The notes beneath the pieces were generated by a model, which worked only from the letters and a program-made list of their open reading frames with translations, did not search any database and was not told the DNA's origin. Below, piece by piece: positions 34,018-43,555 of a DNA stretch of 64,000 nt. The first letter of the stretch is position 1; each line of letters opens with the position of its first letter. A program made the translations under genes and the position numbers. This stretch comes from Marinomonas sargassi (GTDB taxonomy: Bacteria > Pseudomonadota > Gammaproteobacteria > Pseudomonadales > Marinomonadaceae): assembly GCF_025716875.1 (NCBI RefSeq), contig NZ_JAOVZB010000001.1:868001-932000 (forward strand), given 5' to 3'.

Positions 34018-34930
34018 GGCGTTTACCTCGTAACTCGGAGTACAAATAAGGGACCAAAATTGCTAACACACAACCAAGCATCACCATGGCTGAGGCCGAC
34101 CCTAAGCCAATCTGGCTACGGGTAAAGGTATGGGCATACATGAAGTTAGCAGGTAAGTCAGACGAGTAGCCCGGGCCGCCGTTAGTCAATGCGGCGACTA
34201 GGTCAAAGCTTTTTATGGCGATGTGCGACAGAATCACCAAAGCACTGAAGAACACAGGCTTGAGTGATGGCAAAATAATACGGCGATAAGTGGTGAAAGT
34301 GCTGGCACCATCAAGATGGGCTGCTTTGATTAGATCGCCATCGACACCTCTTAAACCAGCTAAAAACAACGCCATAACAAAGCCAGAAGCCTGCCATACC
34401 GCGGCAATTACTAAGCAATAAACCACCATATCAGGGTTGATGAGCCAGTCGAATTTAAAATCTTCAAAGCCCATATCCACGACTAATTTCTCTAATCCAT
34501 TGGTTGGATTAAGTAACCATTTCCATGCGGTGCCTGTTACGATGAATGATATCGCCATTGGGTATAAATAAATGGTTCGGATTGCGCCTTCGGCACGAAT
34601 CTTCTGGTCGAGGAAGATGGCTAATACCACACCAAGAAAGAGGCAAATAACAATAAATAAGCCGCCAAAGACTCCAAGATTCGAGAGGGCGACAATCCAG
34701 CGATCGTTATTAAAAAGCCTTTCGTATTGGTCAAAGCCGACAAAATTATAAGAGGGCAGCATGCGAGAGCTGGTAAAAGATAGAATGCCTGTCCATACCA
34801 TATAACCGTACATACAAACCACGGTGACAATAAAGGTTGGCGCCATCACTATCTTTGGCATCCAGTCCGCTAAAGTTTGCTTGGGCTTCCTTTGGACGGA
34901 TGTGGGACGAAGAGAGTTTTGAGATTTCAT
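34010..34930 (-). CDS. Sugar ABC transporter permease (MalF/GtsB type)
   Basis: CUT1-family permease with helices beginning at about residue 20 (VMAPTFIVTVVCMYGYMVW) and the EAA loop LIKAAHLDGASTFTTYRRIILPSL in the C-terminal third. The ATG at 34930 gives 306 residues; a longer frame to 34987 adds 19 residues with no homology-like features and is not used. Overlaps the next permease gene by 8 bases. Confidence 0.88.
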   Translation of the reverse strand: MKSQNSLRPTSVQRKPKQTLADWMPKIVMAPTFIVTVVCMYGYMVWTGILSFTSSRMLPSYNFVGFDQYERLFNNDRWIVALSNLGVFGGLFIVICLFLGVVLAIFLDQKIRAEGAIRTIYLYPMAISFIVTGTAWKWLLNPTNGLEKLVVDMGFEDFKFDWLINPDMVVYCLVIAAVWQASGFVMALFLAGLRGVDGDLIKAAHLDGASTFTTYRRIILPSLKPVFFSALVILSHIAIKSFDLVAALTNGGPGYSSDLPANFMYAHTFTRSQIGLGSASAMVMLGCVLAILVPYLYSELRGKRHE

Positions 34931-35046
34931 AATGAATACTTCGCTATAGAAAGAATCGCTACAGGGGAAAACAAAGAGACCGACCATTGGAAGGTCTCTT
35001 GTAAAACAACAAACTAAGTTTGAAAAAATTTAGGTTTGTATGTTGA

Positions 35047-36294
35047 TTACATGCTTGCTTTAATTGCGCGTGCTAGCTTGTCTACTGCTTCTTGAGAGGT
35101 CATAGATGGGCTATTGAAGAAGTTGGTAACAACATCGTAGATAGCACCTTGAACCATAGAGTTAGCGGCCATGCCGTGGGCCATACTTGGCACTAGATCA
35201 CCCGTAGAAGAGCTTGCTAAGAAGGCATCCATTGAAGAATGAGCACAGCTATCAAACTGGTCACGAGGCATGTTTAAACGAGCAGGAATTGAACCTTTGT
35301 TTAGGTTAAAGGTTTCTTGGAACTTAGGTTCTAGAATCAAGCGAGCTAGGTCTTGCTGAGCAGCTTGTTGTCCAGCTTCTTTCACGTTGAACATAGCTAA
35401 GAAATCTATGTTGAAAGAGAAAGAACCGCTGGTACCCGGAGCTGGGTAACATACGTAATCTATGCCTGGCTGTTTGCCTGCGGCAGTGAACTCACCTTTC
35501 GCCCAGTCCCCCATAATCTGAATAGCAGCATCGCCATTGATGACCATAGAGGTAGCTATGTTCCAGTCTCTGCCTGAGAAACCAGGGTCAACAAGATCAC
35601 GCAATTGTTTGAAAGTATCAAATACACTAATCATCTCATCACTACGTAGTGTTTGTTCTGATAGCTCTACGAAAGCGTCGTTGTAGAACTTGCTACCTTG
35701 CGCCATGGCGATAGATTCAAATAATGTTGCATCTTGCCAAGCTTGACCGCCGTGTGCGAGTGGTGTGAAACCAGCGGCTTTGATTTTCTTAGCTTCAACA
35801 ATAAATTGTTCCCAAGTGGTTGGGATGCTAGCCCCTGCTTTCTTGAATACTTCAGGGTTTGCCCACATCCAGTTAACACGGTGTACGTTTACTGGCGCGG
35901 CAACATAATGGCCTTCGTATTTCATTGCATTGCTGACAACATCAGGCAGTAGACTATCCCAATTTCCGGCTTTTGCTACGCTGTCGAGGTTACTTAAAAA
36001 ACCTAGATCGCCCCATTCTTGGATGGTTGGTCCTTTGATTTGAGCGGCTGTTGGAGGGTTGCCTGCAATCGCGCGTGATTTTAGAACTGTCATGGCCGAC
36101 TCACCGCCGCCACCTGCAACAGCAAAATCTCTCCAATTGTGTCCTGCGCTGACCATTTCTTGTTTGAGTACTTCGACGGAAGCGGCTTCACCGCCAGATG
36201 TCCAGTAATGTAATACTTCTACATCACCTGCGTGGCTGATTGCTGCAGATAGAGATAGGGCTACCGTGGTTAAACCAAGAGCGATTTTTTTCAT
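35047..36294 (-). CDS. Periplasmic sugar-binding protein (GtsA-like, family 1)
   Basis: This 415-residue family 1 solute-binding protein has a signal peptide, MKKIALGLTTVALSLSAAIS, cleaved near SHA-G, followed by DVEVLHYWTSGGEAASV. It resembles the glucose/mannose-type GtsA proteins of pseudomonads (GGGGESAMTVLKSRAIAGNPP, WGDLGFLSNLD). The start at 36294 follows AAAGG and begins with the signal peptide; the longer frame to 36372 does not. 219 bases separate it from the sensor kinase gene upstream. Ligand could be glucose or an alpha-glucoside. Confidence 0.88.
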   Translation of the reverse strand: MKKIALGLTTVALSLSAAISHAGDVEVLHYWTSGGEAASVEVLKQEMVSAGHNWRDFAVAGGGGESAMTVLKSRAIAGNPPTAAQIKGPTIQEWGDLGFLSNLDSVAKAGNWDSLLPDVVSNAMKYEGHYVAAPVNVHRVNWMWANPEVFKKAGASIPTTWEQFIVEAKKIKAAGFTPLAHGGQAWQDATLFESIAMAQGSKFYNDAFVELSEQTLRSDEMISVFDTFKQLRDLVDPGFSGRDWNIATSMVINGDAAIQIMGDWAKGEFTAAGKQPGIDYVCYPAPGTSGSFSFNIDFLAMFNVKEAGQQAAQQDLARLILEPKFQETFNLNKGSIPARLNMPRDQFDSCAHSSMDAFLASSSTGDLVPSMAHGMAANSMVQGAIYDVVTNFFNSPSMTSQEAVDKLARAIKASM

Positions 36295-36513
36295 GATGCT
36301 AACCTTTGTTATTTTTATTTGAGTGACCAAATAGAAGGGGTATTTGGTCTCTGTGTTTTTTTGTTCGAACAAGTAAACCTTTTATGTTTGCTTGTTTCGA
36401 GTGTTAAACGTTAGCAAATGACGCCTTGTGCAGGGGTAAAGTAGAGCAACCTATTGTAACTTAGTCTTGCAAAGCCTTTTTGCTTTCTTAGGCCACTCTA
36501 AAACGACTTTGTA

Positions 36514-37992
36514 TTAATGGCGCGGTAGCCACACTTTCGCCTCTAGACCCACGTTATCAACGTTACTTAGAGTGACTTCTCCACCTTGAGCGCGGGCAAT
36601 ATTGCGGGCAATACTAAGCCCTAACCCCATGCCCCCCGGGTGTCCTGCGTGGTCTGGTATCAGTCGCGTATAGGGTTGGAATACTTTGTCCATCTTATCT
36701 TTGGGTATTCCCGGACCTTGGTCACATACTCTAATGGTGAGCCCTTCTTCATGGTCTTCGATATATACGGTGGCTGTTTTTCCATAATACAAGGCATTAT
36801 CAATGAGGTTACCGAGGCAGCGTTTTATGGCTAGGGGCTTGCCAATATAGGGATGGGTCAGCTCACCTACTACGGTGAGTTTTTTACTCTGGATATTTAG
36901 GCTCGACTGCATATCATCTAGCATTCTAGATATATTCACTTCGACTCTATTTTCATGAATATCTGTGTCTTTTACGCTCTGTAAGGCACCTTTTACCAAC
37001 ATGTCTAAATCATCTAGGTCTCGAATAATGGCCTCTCTTACTTCGTCATCATCAAGCATTTCAGCCCGCAAATGCAGTCGAGTAAGAGGAGTTTTTAAGT
37101 CATGCGATATGGAGGAAAACAACTTCTCCCTGTCGTTCAAGTAGCGTTGAATTCGGTTCTGCATATCGTTAAAGGCTTTCGCTGTTTTTTGTACTTCACT
37201 GCTGCCTGTTTCTGGAATGGTTTGTAGATTGCCTTGACCAAATTGTTCGGCGGCATGGGCGAGGCTAGCGAGAGGGCGAGTGACTCGCCTTAAAATAAGC
37301 AAACTCAGTAGTAATACAGTGATGATAGAGATTGCCATGGAGAAAAGCCTCTCACCGCTTAATGGTGTGGTGTCTTCTAAAAAATTGGGGTCTGGCATTA
37401 GGCTGGCAAGGTAAAGCCATTCGTCTTCATTGATGGGAATTTGAATCACGATAATAGGCGTGGTGAGAGGTTTGACCAATAGACTATGGTGCCCCCACCT
37501 TTCTGGTAAATCGGTTAGTTTAGTCTGGTTGTTGATAACGTGGAGATCGCTGGGGTTAGAAAAGCGGATATTGGCATTGTGAATTCTTAGCTGGTTTTCT
37601 AAGGTGGTTCGTACTTCCTTCTTCACAATGCTTTTAAGGTGGGTGTCAGGGATATCCTTAATGACGATCTCTTCTTTATTTAAGGTGACAAAAAATCGTG
37701 TGCCACCCATATCGCGTAATTGATCAATCACAATATGGCGATAATTGGTGGGCAGAGATTGAAAGTAACTAATGGTTGCAGCGATCCTGAAGGCCATGTG
37801 TTGTGATACTTCTCGCACATGAATCTCAGTATCTGACGCTAGCTGTCGCACCCATATGGTAGAGCTGATGAGCTGGGCACTGGCCACACCAATCGCCATG
37901 ATGATAAGTATTTGCCGAGTGAGGGAGCTGAACCAAGGTTTAAAAAGGCGCTTTCTTTTCGGTTCAGTCAACATGGTCTTCTGCCTCGACAC
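36514..37992 (-). CDS. Two-component sensor histidine kinase
   Basis: The 492-residue kinase has a first membrane helix at about 28-48, a periplasmic domain of roughly 155 residues, a second helix near 210-228, HAMP (RRVTRPLASLAHAAEQFGQGN), the phosphoacceptor H-box FSSISHDLKTPLTRL, N-box GNLIDNALYYG and the G boxes DQGPGIPKD and GLGLSIARN. It resembles GtrS, which pairs with GltR to control Pseudomonas glucose uptake. The gene start overlaps the response regulator gene by 29 bases. It sits directly upstream of the sugar transporter genes, its likely targets. Confidence 0.88.
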   Translation of the reverse strand: MSRQKTMLTEPKRKRLFKPWFSSLTRQILIIMAIGVASAQLISSTIWVRQLASDTEIHVREVSQHMAFRIAATISYFQSLPTNYRHIVIDQLRDMGGTRFFVTLNKEEIVIKDIPDTHLKSIVKKEVRTTLENQLRIHNANIRFSNPSDLHVINNQTKLTDLPERWGHHSLLVKPLTTPIIVIQIPINEDEWLYLASLMPDPNFLEDTTPLSGERLFSMAISIITVLLLSLLILRRVTRPLASLAHAAEQFGQGNLQTIPETGSSEVQKTAKAFNDMQNRIQRYLNDREKLFSSISHDLKTPLTRLHLRAEMLDDDEVREAIIRDLDDLDMLVKGALQSVKDTDIHENRVEVNISRMLDDMQSSLNIQSKKLTVVGELTHPYIGKPLAIKRCLGNLIDNALYYGKTATVYIEDHEEGLTIRVCDQGPGIPKDKMDKVFQPYTRLIPDHAGHPGGMGLGLSIARNIARAQGGEVTLSNVDNVGLEAKVWLPRH

Positions 37993-38695
37993 TAGCCGTT
38001 AATATATAACCTTGTCCTCGTACGGTTTTAATAAGCTGAGGGTGGCGAGCATCTTCTTTAAGGCGTTGTCGAAGGCGACTAATGTGTACATCAATAAAAC
38101 GGTCTAGCGGGGCGCTGTCACGGCCGCGAGTATTATCAGCAATATGATCACGGCTTAACACTTCCCCTGGGTGCTTGAGAAATAGCATGAGTAAATTGTA
38201 ATCCGCACCAGACAGGGCTTCTTTTCCGGAAGCGCTTCGCAGTTCTCGGGATAAGGTATCTAAAGTGAATTGAGAAAAGTGGTAGTAGCGGGAATCAGGC
38301 ACTGGGCTTGCCGCATCAATCTGTTCCATGCGTCGTAAAATGGCCTTGATACGTGCTAATAACTCGCGTGGGTTAAAAGGCTTGGATAGGTAGTCATCAG
38401 CACCAATTTCCAAACCGACGATGCGATCCATATCGTCAGAATTGGCCGTTAGCATGATCACAGGCACCTGAGACTGGGTGCGTAGTGACCGACAGACTGA
38501 AAAGCCATCTTGTCCCGGCAACATAATATCTAGAATAACAAGATCGATATTAGTCTGACTATTAAAGTCCGCCAAAAAAGCTTCGCCAGATTCTGCTGTA
38601 TGCACGATGAACTGGTGCTTTTCCAGATAGGTTTTTAGCAATGATCGGATGTCATTATCATCATCTACCACGTATATATGCTTGGCTTTTGTCAT
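37964..38695 (-). CDS. OmpR-family response regulator
   Basis: This 243-residue regulator has a receiver domain with VDDDNDIRSLLKTYLE, the phosphorylation aspartate in LVILDIMLPGQDG, TA in IMLTAN and the lysine in DDYLSKPFNPRE. The C-terminal winged helix contains LSGADYNLLMLFLKHPGEVLSRDHI and RLKEDARHPQLIKTVRGQGY. First gene of the minus-strand run. It is divergent from the fructokinase gene, and a 14-bp inverted repeat lies between them. Confidence 0.92.
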   Translation of the reverse strand: MTKAKHIYVVDDDNDIRSLLKTYLEKHQFIVHTAESGEAFLADFNSQTNIDLVILDIMLPGQDGFSVCRSLRTQSQVPVIMLTANSDDMDRIVGLEIGADDYLSKPFNPRELLARIKAILRRMEQIDAASPVPDSRYYHFSQFTLDTLSRELRSASGKEALSGADYNLLMLFLKHPGEVLSRDHIADNTRGRDSAPLDRFIDVHISRLRQRLKEDARHPQLIKTVRGQGYILTASVEAEDHVD

Positions 38696-38789
38696 GCTTA
38701 TTCTCGATAGTTTTTGTTCTTTTTGGAGATGGAAATCGAGTCTAGCAAGAAAGGCTCAATCTACCAATTGCCGATATTTGTAATCTTTA

Positions 38790-38828
38790 AAAAGATATTA
38801 AATAAATTAGATTGATTTAATATCTTTT
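38790..38828. promoter_or_regulatory. 14-bp perfect inverted repeat between regulator and fructokinase genes
   Basis: Arms AAAAGATATTAAAT (38790-38803) and ATTTAATATCTTTT (38815-38828) match perfectly around an 11-base centre. Being in a divergent promoter region it is most likely an operator. OmpR-type regulators usually bind direct repeats, so this might belong to another regulator such as a LacI-type protein encoded elsewhere. Confidence 0.6.
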
Positions 38829-38889
38829 GCCCTGCATAATTTTTATACTAATCTCATGTATACCTAGAACATTTATCGAGAAGACAACA

Positions 38890-39861
38890 ATGACAACAAA
38901 AGTAATGGCGTTCGGTGAAGCGTTAATTGATTTCCTTTCCAATGGCGCAACACAAGCTGGCGAGCTTGAGTCTTTTACCAAGTTCCCCGGTGGTGCTCCA
39001 GCCAACGTGGCAGTAGCCGTAGCGCGCTTAGGTGGCAATAGTCACTTTATTGGTCAAGTGGGTGATGACGCCTTTGGTCACTTTTTAAAAGACTCTCTAA
39101 ATGAGTATGGCGTTAACACCGCCAGTATGTTGATGACCAAAGAAGCTAAGACAGCTTTGGCTTTTGTTAGTCTAGATGAAACGGGCGAGCGCAGCTTTGA
39201 GTTCTACCGTAATCCTTCTGCCGATATGCTGTTCCGTGAGTCCGACTTTGATGCGGCTTGGTTCACAGGCTCACAAGGTGTTTTTCACACCTGTTCTAAC
39301 ACACTAACGGATGCCAATATTACCAAAGCAACCCTTGCTGGAATTGAGATGGCACGAGCTGCAGGCTGGATTGTTAGTATCGATGTTAATTTACGTACTA
39401 ACTTATGGCCAAATGAGCAGCTAGACACACAGCGAATCATTGATTGGATGAAGTCTGGCGATGTTATCAAAGCCAGCCTAGAAGAATTAGCCGTACTAGC
39501 AGAAAAGCCTTTTGAGCTGATTGATCAAATGCTAGCAGACGGGGTTTCCTTGTTCGTCCTGACTGATGGGGCTGAATCGATTCGTTTCTACACAAGTGCT
39601 CATGGTGAGACGACAGTGCTAACGCCAAAAGTAGAAGTAAAAGATACCACAGCAGCAGGTGATGCCTTTGTTGGTGGATTGCTCTATAAGCTGGCTGAGC
39701 AAGGTGGAGAACGTGCTGCTTTAGCGTCGCTTTCACAAGCAGAGTTGATTGATGTTGTGCGTTTTGCAGCAGCTTGTGGTGCAGACTCGGTTACCAAGTT
39801 AGGCGCTTACCCTTCTTTGCCTTCTATTGAAGAAGCTAATGCCCAGTTAGAGCGTTTTTAA
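38890..39861 (+). CDS. Fructokinase (PfkB/ribokinase family)
   Basis: This sugar kinase of 323 residues phosphorylates fructose to fructose 6-phosphate. FGEALIDFLS at the start, GGAPANVAVAVARLGG (PfkB signature 1, about 34-49), and the catalytic DTTAAGDAFVGG with the base aspartate at 258. The ATG at 38890 follows GAGAAG; the longer frame to 38827 adds a hydrophobic stretch with no family match. Next to an alpha-glucosidase it would handle the fructose half of sucrose. Confidence 0.88.
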   Translation: MTTKVMAFGEALIDFLSNGATQAGELESFTKFPGGAPANVAVAVARLGGNSHFIGQVGDDAFGHFLKDSLNEYGVNTASMLMTKEAKTALAFVSLDETGERSFEFYRNPSADMLFRESDFDAAWFTGSQGVFHTCSNTLTDANITKATLAGIEMARAAGWIVSIDVNLRTNLWPNEQLDTQRIIDWMKSGDVIKASLEELAVLAEKPFELIDQMLADGVSLFVLTDGAESIRFYTSAHGETTVLTPKVEVKDTTAAGDAFVGGLLYKLAEQGGERAALASLSQAELIDVVRFAAACGADSVTKLGAYPSLPSIEEANAQLERF

Positions 39862-39887
39862 GCACCGACGGCTTAAGCTCAAATTTT

Positions 39888-39917
39888 TAAAAAGCGTGGT
39901 TTTCCACGCTTTTTTTA
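39888..39917 (+). terminator. Intrinsic terminator after the fructokinase gene
   Basis: 9-bp stem AAAGCGTGG/CCACGCTTT (39891-39899 with 39904-39912), TTTT loop, followed by more Ts. It implies that the alpha-glucosidase gene has its own promoter or depends on read-through. Confidence 0.88.
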
Positions 39918-40012
39918 TGCCTTTATCTAATGGGTGCTTATATACCCAACCCATAAATATGGGGTAAATTGTGATTAGTGAAAAATTTGCATATCCCTAT
40001 GGAGAAACATAA

Positions 40013-41635
40013 ATGGATACCAACTTAAATTGGTGGAAAGGTGGGGTGATTTACCAAATCTACCCTCGTAGTTTTATGGATAATAATGGTGACGGTATTG
40101 GTGACCTTGCTGGTATCACAACCAAACTGGATTATGTTGCTTCCCTAGGGGTAGATGCCATTTGGCTTTCGCCAATCTTCACCTCCCCCATGAAAGACTT
40201 TGGTTACGATGTATCAAACTATCGTGATATCGACCCCATGTTTGGGTCGTTAGAGGATTTTAAACGACTGATTGACCGCTCCCATGAGCTTGGCCTTAAG
40301 GTGATGATAGATCAAGTGATTAGTCACTCTGCGGATGCGCACCCTTGGTTTGAAGAAAGTCGTCAGGATAAAGTGAACCCCAAAGCGGATTGGTACGTTT
40401 GGGCTGATCCTAAACCAGACGGTTCGCCTCCAAATAATTGGCTGTCTATTTTTGGCGGCAGTGCTTGGAAATGGGATAGTCGTCGTCTGCAATATTACCT
40501 GCATAACTTTCTTGAATCCCAGCCTGACTTTAATTTCCATAACTCTGAAGTGCGACAAGTACATTTAGATAATATGCGTTTCTGGTTAGAGCTGGGGGTG
40601 GATGGTTTTCGATTAGATACGGTGAACTTCTATTTCCATAGTGAAGGTCTAGAAGATAACCCGCCAGTATTGGCTGGTGAGCCTAAAACAATGGGCGTAT
40701 CCCATGACAACCCATACAGCTACCAGCGCCATGTTTACGACTTAAGCCGACCAGAAAACCTAGCCTTTTTAAAGGAATTGCGTGCCTTGATGGACGAGTT
40801 CCCGGGTAGTACTACGGTGGGAGAAATTGGTGATGATTTTCCATTAGAGCGTATGGCTGAGTACACGTCAGGGAATGATAAGCTCCATATGGCCTACACT
40901 TTTGACCTGCTCAATAAACCGAACTCTGTTGAATATATTCGAAACGTACTGCAAAACATGCAGGATATTGTGGGTGATGGCTGGCCATGCTGGGCGTTAT
41001 CTAATCATGATGTGGTGCGTTCTAGAACTCGCTGGGGAGAGGGCAAGGATGGTGAAGCCTACCCACTTATCGCCCTAGCATTAATTCTTTCTCTGCGTGG
41101 TAGTGTCTGCTTATACCAAGGAGAAGAGTTAGGGTTACCCGAAGCGGATGTGCCTTTTGAGCGCCTTCAAGACCCCTATGGCATTCCGCTATGGCCTGTC
41201 TTTAAGGGGCGTGATGGCTGTCGTACCCCTATGGTATGGGATGACTCTCCACTCGGTGGGTTTTCCACTATTGAGCCTTGGCTGCCAGTAGATAAAGCAC
41301 ATTTACCATTAAGTGTTGCCCAGCAGGAAGCCAATCCAAACGCACTGCTCCATAAGGTTCGTCAGTTTATAAAGTGGCGCCAGCAGCAAGCTATTTTAGT
41401 GAATGGTGAGTTGTCACAAGTAACACTCAATAATGATGAGTTAATGGCCTTTGTTCGCGAGTACCAAGGGCAGAAAATGCTGGTGGTGTTGAACATGACA
41501 AGTGAAGCGCAGCAAACAGAATTGCCTTTTGAAATAGAACAAATATTGGAAGGTCATGGTTTTGTATCAAGTATTGAAGAAGGGAGATTAACCTTGCCTG
41601 CTTATCAAGCTTGTTATGCCCAATTGGCTAATTAA
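40013..41635 (+). CDS. Alpha-glucosidase, glycoside hydrolase family 13
   Basis: The 540-residue enzyme hydrolyses terminal alpha-glucosidic bonds in the cytoplasm (no signal peptide). The GH13 barrel is clear: GVIYQIYPRSFMD at 11-23, nucleophile D202 in DGFRLDTVNFY, acid/base E271 in TVGEIGDD, and D333 in SNHDVVRS. These positions equal those I remember for the Halomonas sp. H11 alpha-glucosidase (GH13_23), which it resembles throughout. The C-terminal beta domain starts near 460. GGAGAAA precedes the start. With the fructokinase and the ABC transporter, sucrose or another small alpha-glucoside is the probable substrate. Confidence 0.93.
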   Translation: MDTNLNWWKGGVIYQIYPRSFMDNNGDGIGDLAGITTKLDYVASLGVDAIWLSPIFTSPMKDFGYDVSNYRDIDPMFGSLEDFKRLIDRSHELGLKVMIDQVISHSADAHPWFEESRQDKVNPKADWYVWADPKPDGSPPNNWLSIFGGSAWKWDSRRLQYYLHNFLESQPDFNFHNSEVRQVHLDNMRFWLELGVDGFRLDTVNFYFHSEGLEDNPPVLAGEPKTMGVSHDNPYSYQRHVYDLSRPENLAFLKELRALMDEFPGSTTVGEIGDDFPLERMAEYTSGNDKLHMAYTFDLLNKPNSVEYIRNVLQNMQDIVGDGWPCWALSNHDVVRSRTRWGEGKDGEAYPLIALALILSLRGSVCLYQGEELGLPEADVPFERLQDPYGIPLWPVFKGRDGCRTPMVWDDSPLGGFSTIEPWLPVDKAHLPLSVAQQEANPNALLHKVRQFIKWRQQQAILVNGELSQVTLNNDELMAFVREYQGQKMLVVLNMTSEAQQTELPFEIEQILEGHGFVSSIEEGRLTLPAYQACYAQLAN

Positions 41636-41667
41636 GATCTAGCCAAACCAGATAATCGCACTTTGAA

Positions 41668-41695
41668 GCCTTCTCTAGTTCAGATAAGAGAAGGC
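41668..41695. other. Hairpin in the convergent gap after the alpha-glucosidase gene
   Basis: Perfect 9-bp stem GCCTTCTCT/AGAGAAGGC (41668-41676 with 41687-41695) with a 10-base loop. No T-run on either side, so it may act as a 3'-end structure or a weak terminator between this gene and hemW. Confidence 0.45.
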
Positions 41696-41732
41696 GTCAT
41701 GGTGGCTGATAAAGTAGCGTTTGAGAAAGTCG

Positions 41733-42902
41733 TTAGGCTAAAAACAGCTCCAATAGCTCATTTAAAAACAGCTTACCTTTACGTGTTGTTTTGACACGCT
41801 TTTTCTTCCATTCCTCGGCATCTAACAAACCTTTCTTGATGGCTATTTCACAGGCTTTAATTAAAGGAATTGGCAGCTTTTGGTAAGCGAATCTCTCGTA
41901 ATCTAACAGATCAAAAGATTCAAACAGTCTTAACCGATTCATCATGAACTCAAGGGGCATGTCTTCTTGCGCAATGGGCTCTTTAATTACTAATGCTTCG
42001 GCTAGGTTATTTAAGTAATGGTTAGGGTGGCGGGTTTTTCGGGTACGGAAGATTTGCCCATCAGGCAGAGTGATTTTTCCATGGGCACCCGCGCCTATGC
42101 CTATGTAGTCCCCAAAACGCCAATAATTGAGGTTGTGGGACGCTCTCTTGCTTATCTTTGAGTTGGCTGACACCTCATACTGTAGGTAACCGTTTTCGGC
42201 TAACAACTCTTGGCCTGCATCCTGAATTTCCCACAAGGTGTTATCTTCAGGTAGCGTGGGCGGGCGGCGGAAAAACTCTGTGTTTGGCTCTATGGTTAAC
42301 TGATACCAAGATAAGTGCTCAGGGTTTAGTTTAATGGCAAGAGATAAGTCTTCCATGGCCATATCACGGCTTTGTTCTGGTAATCCATGCATCAAATCTA
42401 GGTTGATATTATCAAAGCCAGCTGCGCGAGACTTATCCACAGCATGAATGGCTTCCTCCCGGTTGTGGATTCTTCCTAGGGTTTTCAACAGGTTTGGCTG
42501 GAAACTTTGTATGCCAATGGATAAACGATTGATGCCAGCTTGGCGAAAATGGCGAAATTTTTCTTGTTCGAACGTTCCCGGATTCGCTTCCATGGTGATT
42601 TCAGTATTATCAACCCAAGTGAGCTTTTCCCTTAATGCATCCATCAGCTTATAGTAGAAATCTTCACTCATTAAACTAGGCGTGCCACCACCGATAAAGG
42701 CAGTTTGAATAGGGCGACCTGCGACATAGTCTAGGTCAGCATCAAGGTCTGCTAGCAATTGCTTTAAATAGGCTTCTTCAGGCAATTTATCGTTATGGGT
42801 AAAGCGATCTGCTTGATGGGAATTGAAGTCACAATAAGGGCATTTTTTTACACACCAAGGTAGATGAATATATAAGCTTAGCGGTGGTAATTGTAGGCTC
42901 AA
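41733..42902 (-). CDS. hemW: Radical-SAM heme chaperone HemW
   Basis: This 389-residue radical SAM protein has CVKKCPYC (CX3CX2C) near residue 16, preceded by LSLYIHLPW, then AFIGGGTPSLM and RLSIGIQSF. It lacks the extra features of HemN and is the HemW type: formerly annotated as coproporphyrinogen oxidase, now regarded as a heme-binding chaperone. It overlaps the rdgB end by 4 bases; rdgB-hemW is a conserved pair. Confidence 0.92.
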   Translation of the reverse strand: MSLQLPPLSLYIHLPWCVKKCPYCDFNSHQADRFTHNDKLPEEAYLKQLLADLDADLDYVAGRPIQTAFIGGGTPSLMSEDFYYKLMDALREKLTWVDNTEITMEANPGTFEQEKFRHFRQAGINRLSIGIQSFQPNLLKTLGRIHNREEAIHAVDKSRAAGFDNINLDLMHGLPEQSRDMAMEDLSLAIKLNPEHLSWYQLTIEPNTEFFRRPPTLPEDNTLWEIQDAGQELLAENGYLQYEVSANSKISKRASHNLNYWRFGDYIGIGAGAHGKITLPDGQIFRTRKTRHPNHYLNNLAEALVIKEPIAQEDMPLEFMMNRLRLFESFDLLDYERFAYQKLPIPLIKACEIAIKKGLLDAEEWKKKRVKTTRKGKLFLNELLELFLA

Positions 42903-43504
42903 AGTTCAACGCCTTTTTGGAAAGCCGCTGTCATTTGTTGTAGTGCTTTTGCCCTGTGGCTAATGGTGTTTTTTACTTCTTTCGATAAGCTTGCAGCGCT
43001 ACAACCTTGATCGGGTACATAGAATACAGGATCGTAACCAAAGCCTTCTTGTCCTTCCGCAGACTCAAGAATACGGCCTTCCCAAACACCGTGAAAAACC
43101 AACGGCGTTGGATCATCCTTGTGGCGCATATAAGCTAAAACACAATGGAAGCGCGCGCTTCTTTCTTCTACAGGAACCCCCGCCATTTTTTCTAGTAAGA
43201 GGTCATTGTTGGCTTGGTTATTACCGTGTTCCCCAGCAAAGCGGGCGGAGTAAATACCTGGAGCGCCTTTTAAGAAATCGACCTCAATACCTGAGTCGTC
43301 GGCCAGAGCTGGTAATCCTGTTTGAGCGCAGGCATTACGGGCTTTTAGGATGGCGTTTTCAATGAAGGTAAGGCCTGTTTCTTCTGCCTCTTCGACGTTA
43401 AACGCACTTTGTGGCTTCACGTCAATTTGCATTTCACCGAGTAGACTATTGAACTCTTTTATTTTTCCAGCGTTGTTGCTGGCTAAGACGATGGTTTTTG
43501 TCAT
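42899..43504 (-). CDS. rdgB: dITP/XTP pyrophosphatase RdgB
   Basis: House-cleaning nucleotide pyrophosphatase, 201 residues: IVLASNNAGKIKEFNSLLG at the N-terminus, LPALADDSGIEVDFLKGAPGIYSARFAG, and GFGYDPVFYVPD, all hallmark Ham1/RdgB segments. It removes deaminated purine nucleotides before they enter DNA. Co-transcribed with hemW (ATGA overlap), 51 bases after metW. Confidence 0.95.
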   Translation of the reverse strand: MTKTIVLASNNAGKIKEFNSLLGEMQIDVKPQSAFNVEEAEETGLTFIENAILKARNACAQTGLPALADDSGIEVDFLKGAPGIYSARFAGEHGNNQANNDLLLEKMAGVPVEERSARFHCVLAYMRHKDDPTPLVFHGVWEGRILESAEGQEGFGYDPVFYVPDQGCSAASLSKEVKNTISHRAKALQQMTAAFQKGVEL

Positions 43505-43555
43505 CGGGTATTCCTTAAGTTTTCGGCAGAGGGCTTTTATCTGACAGTAAGTAGA

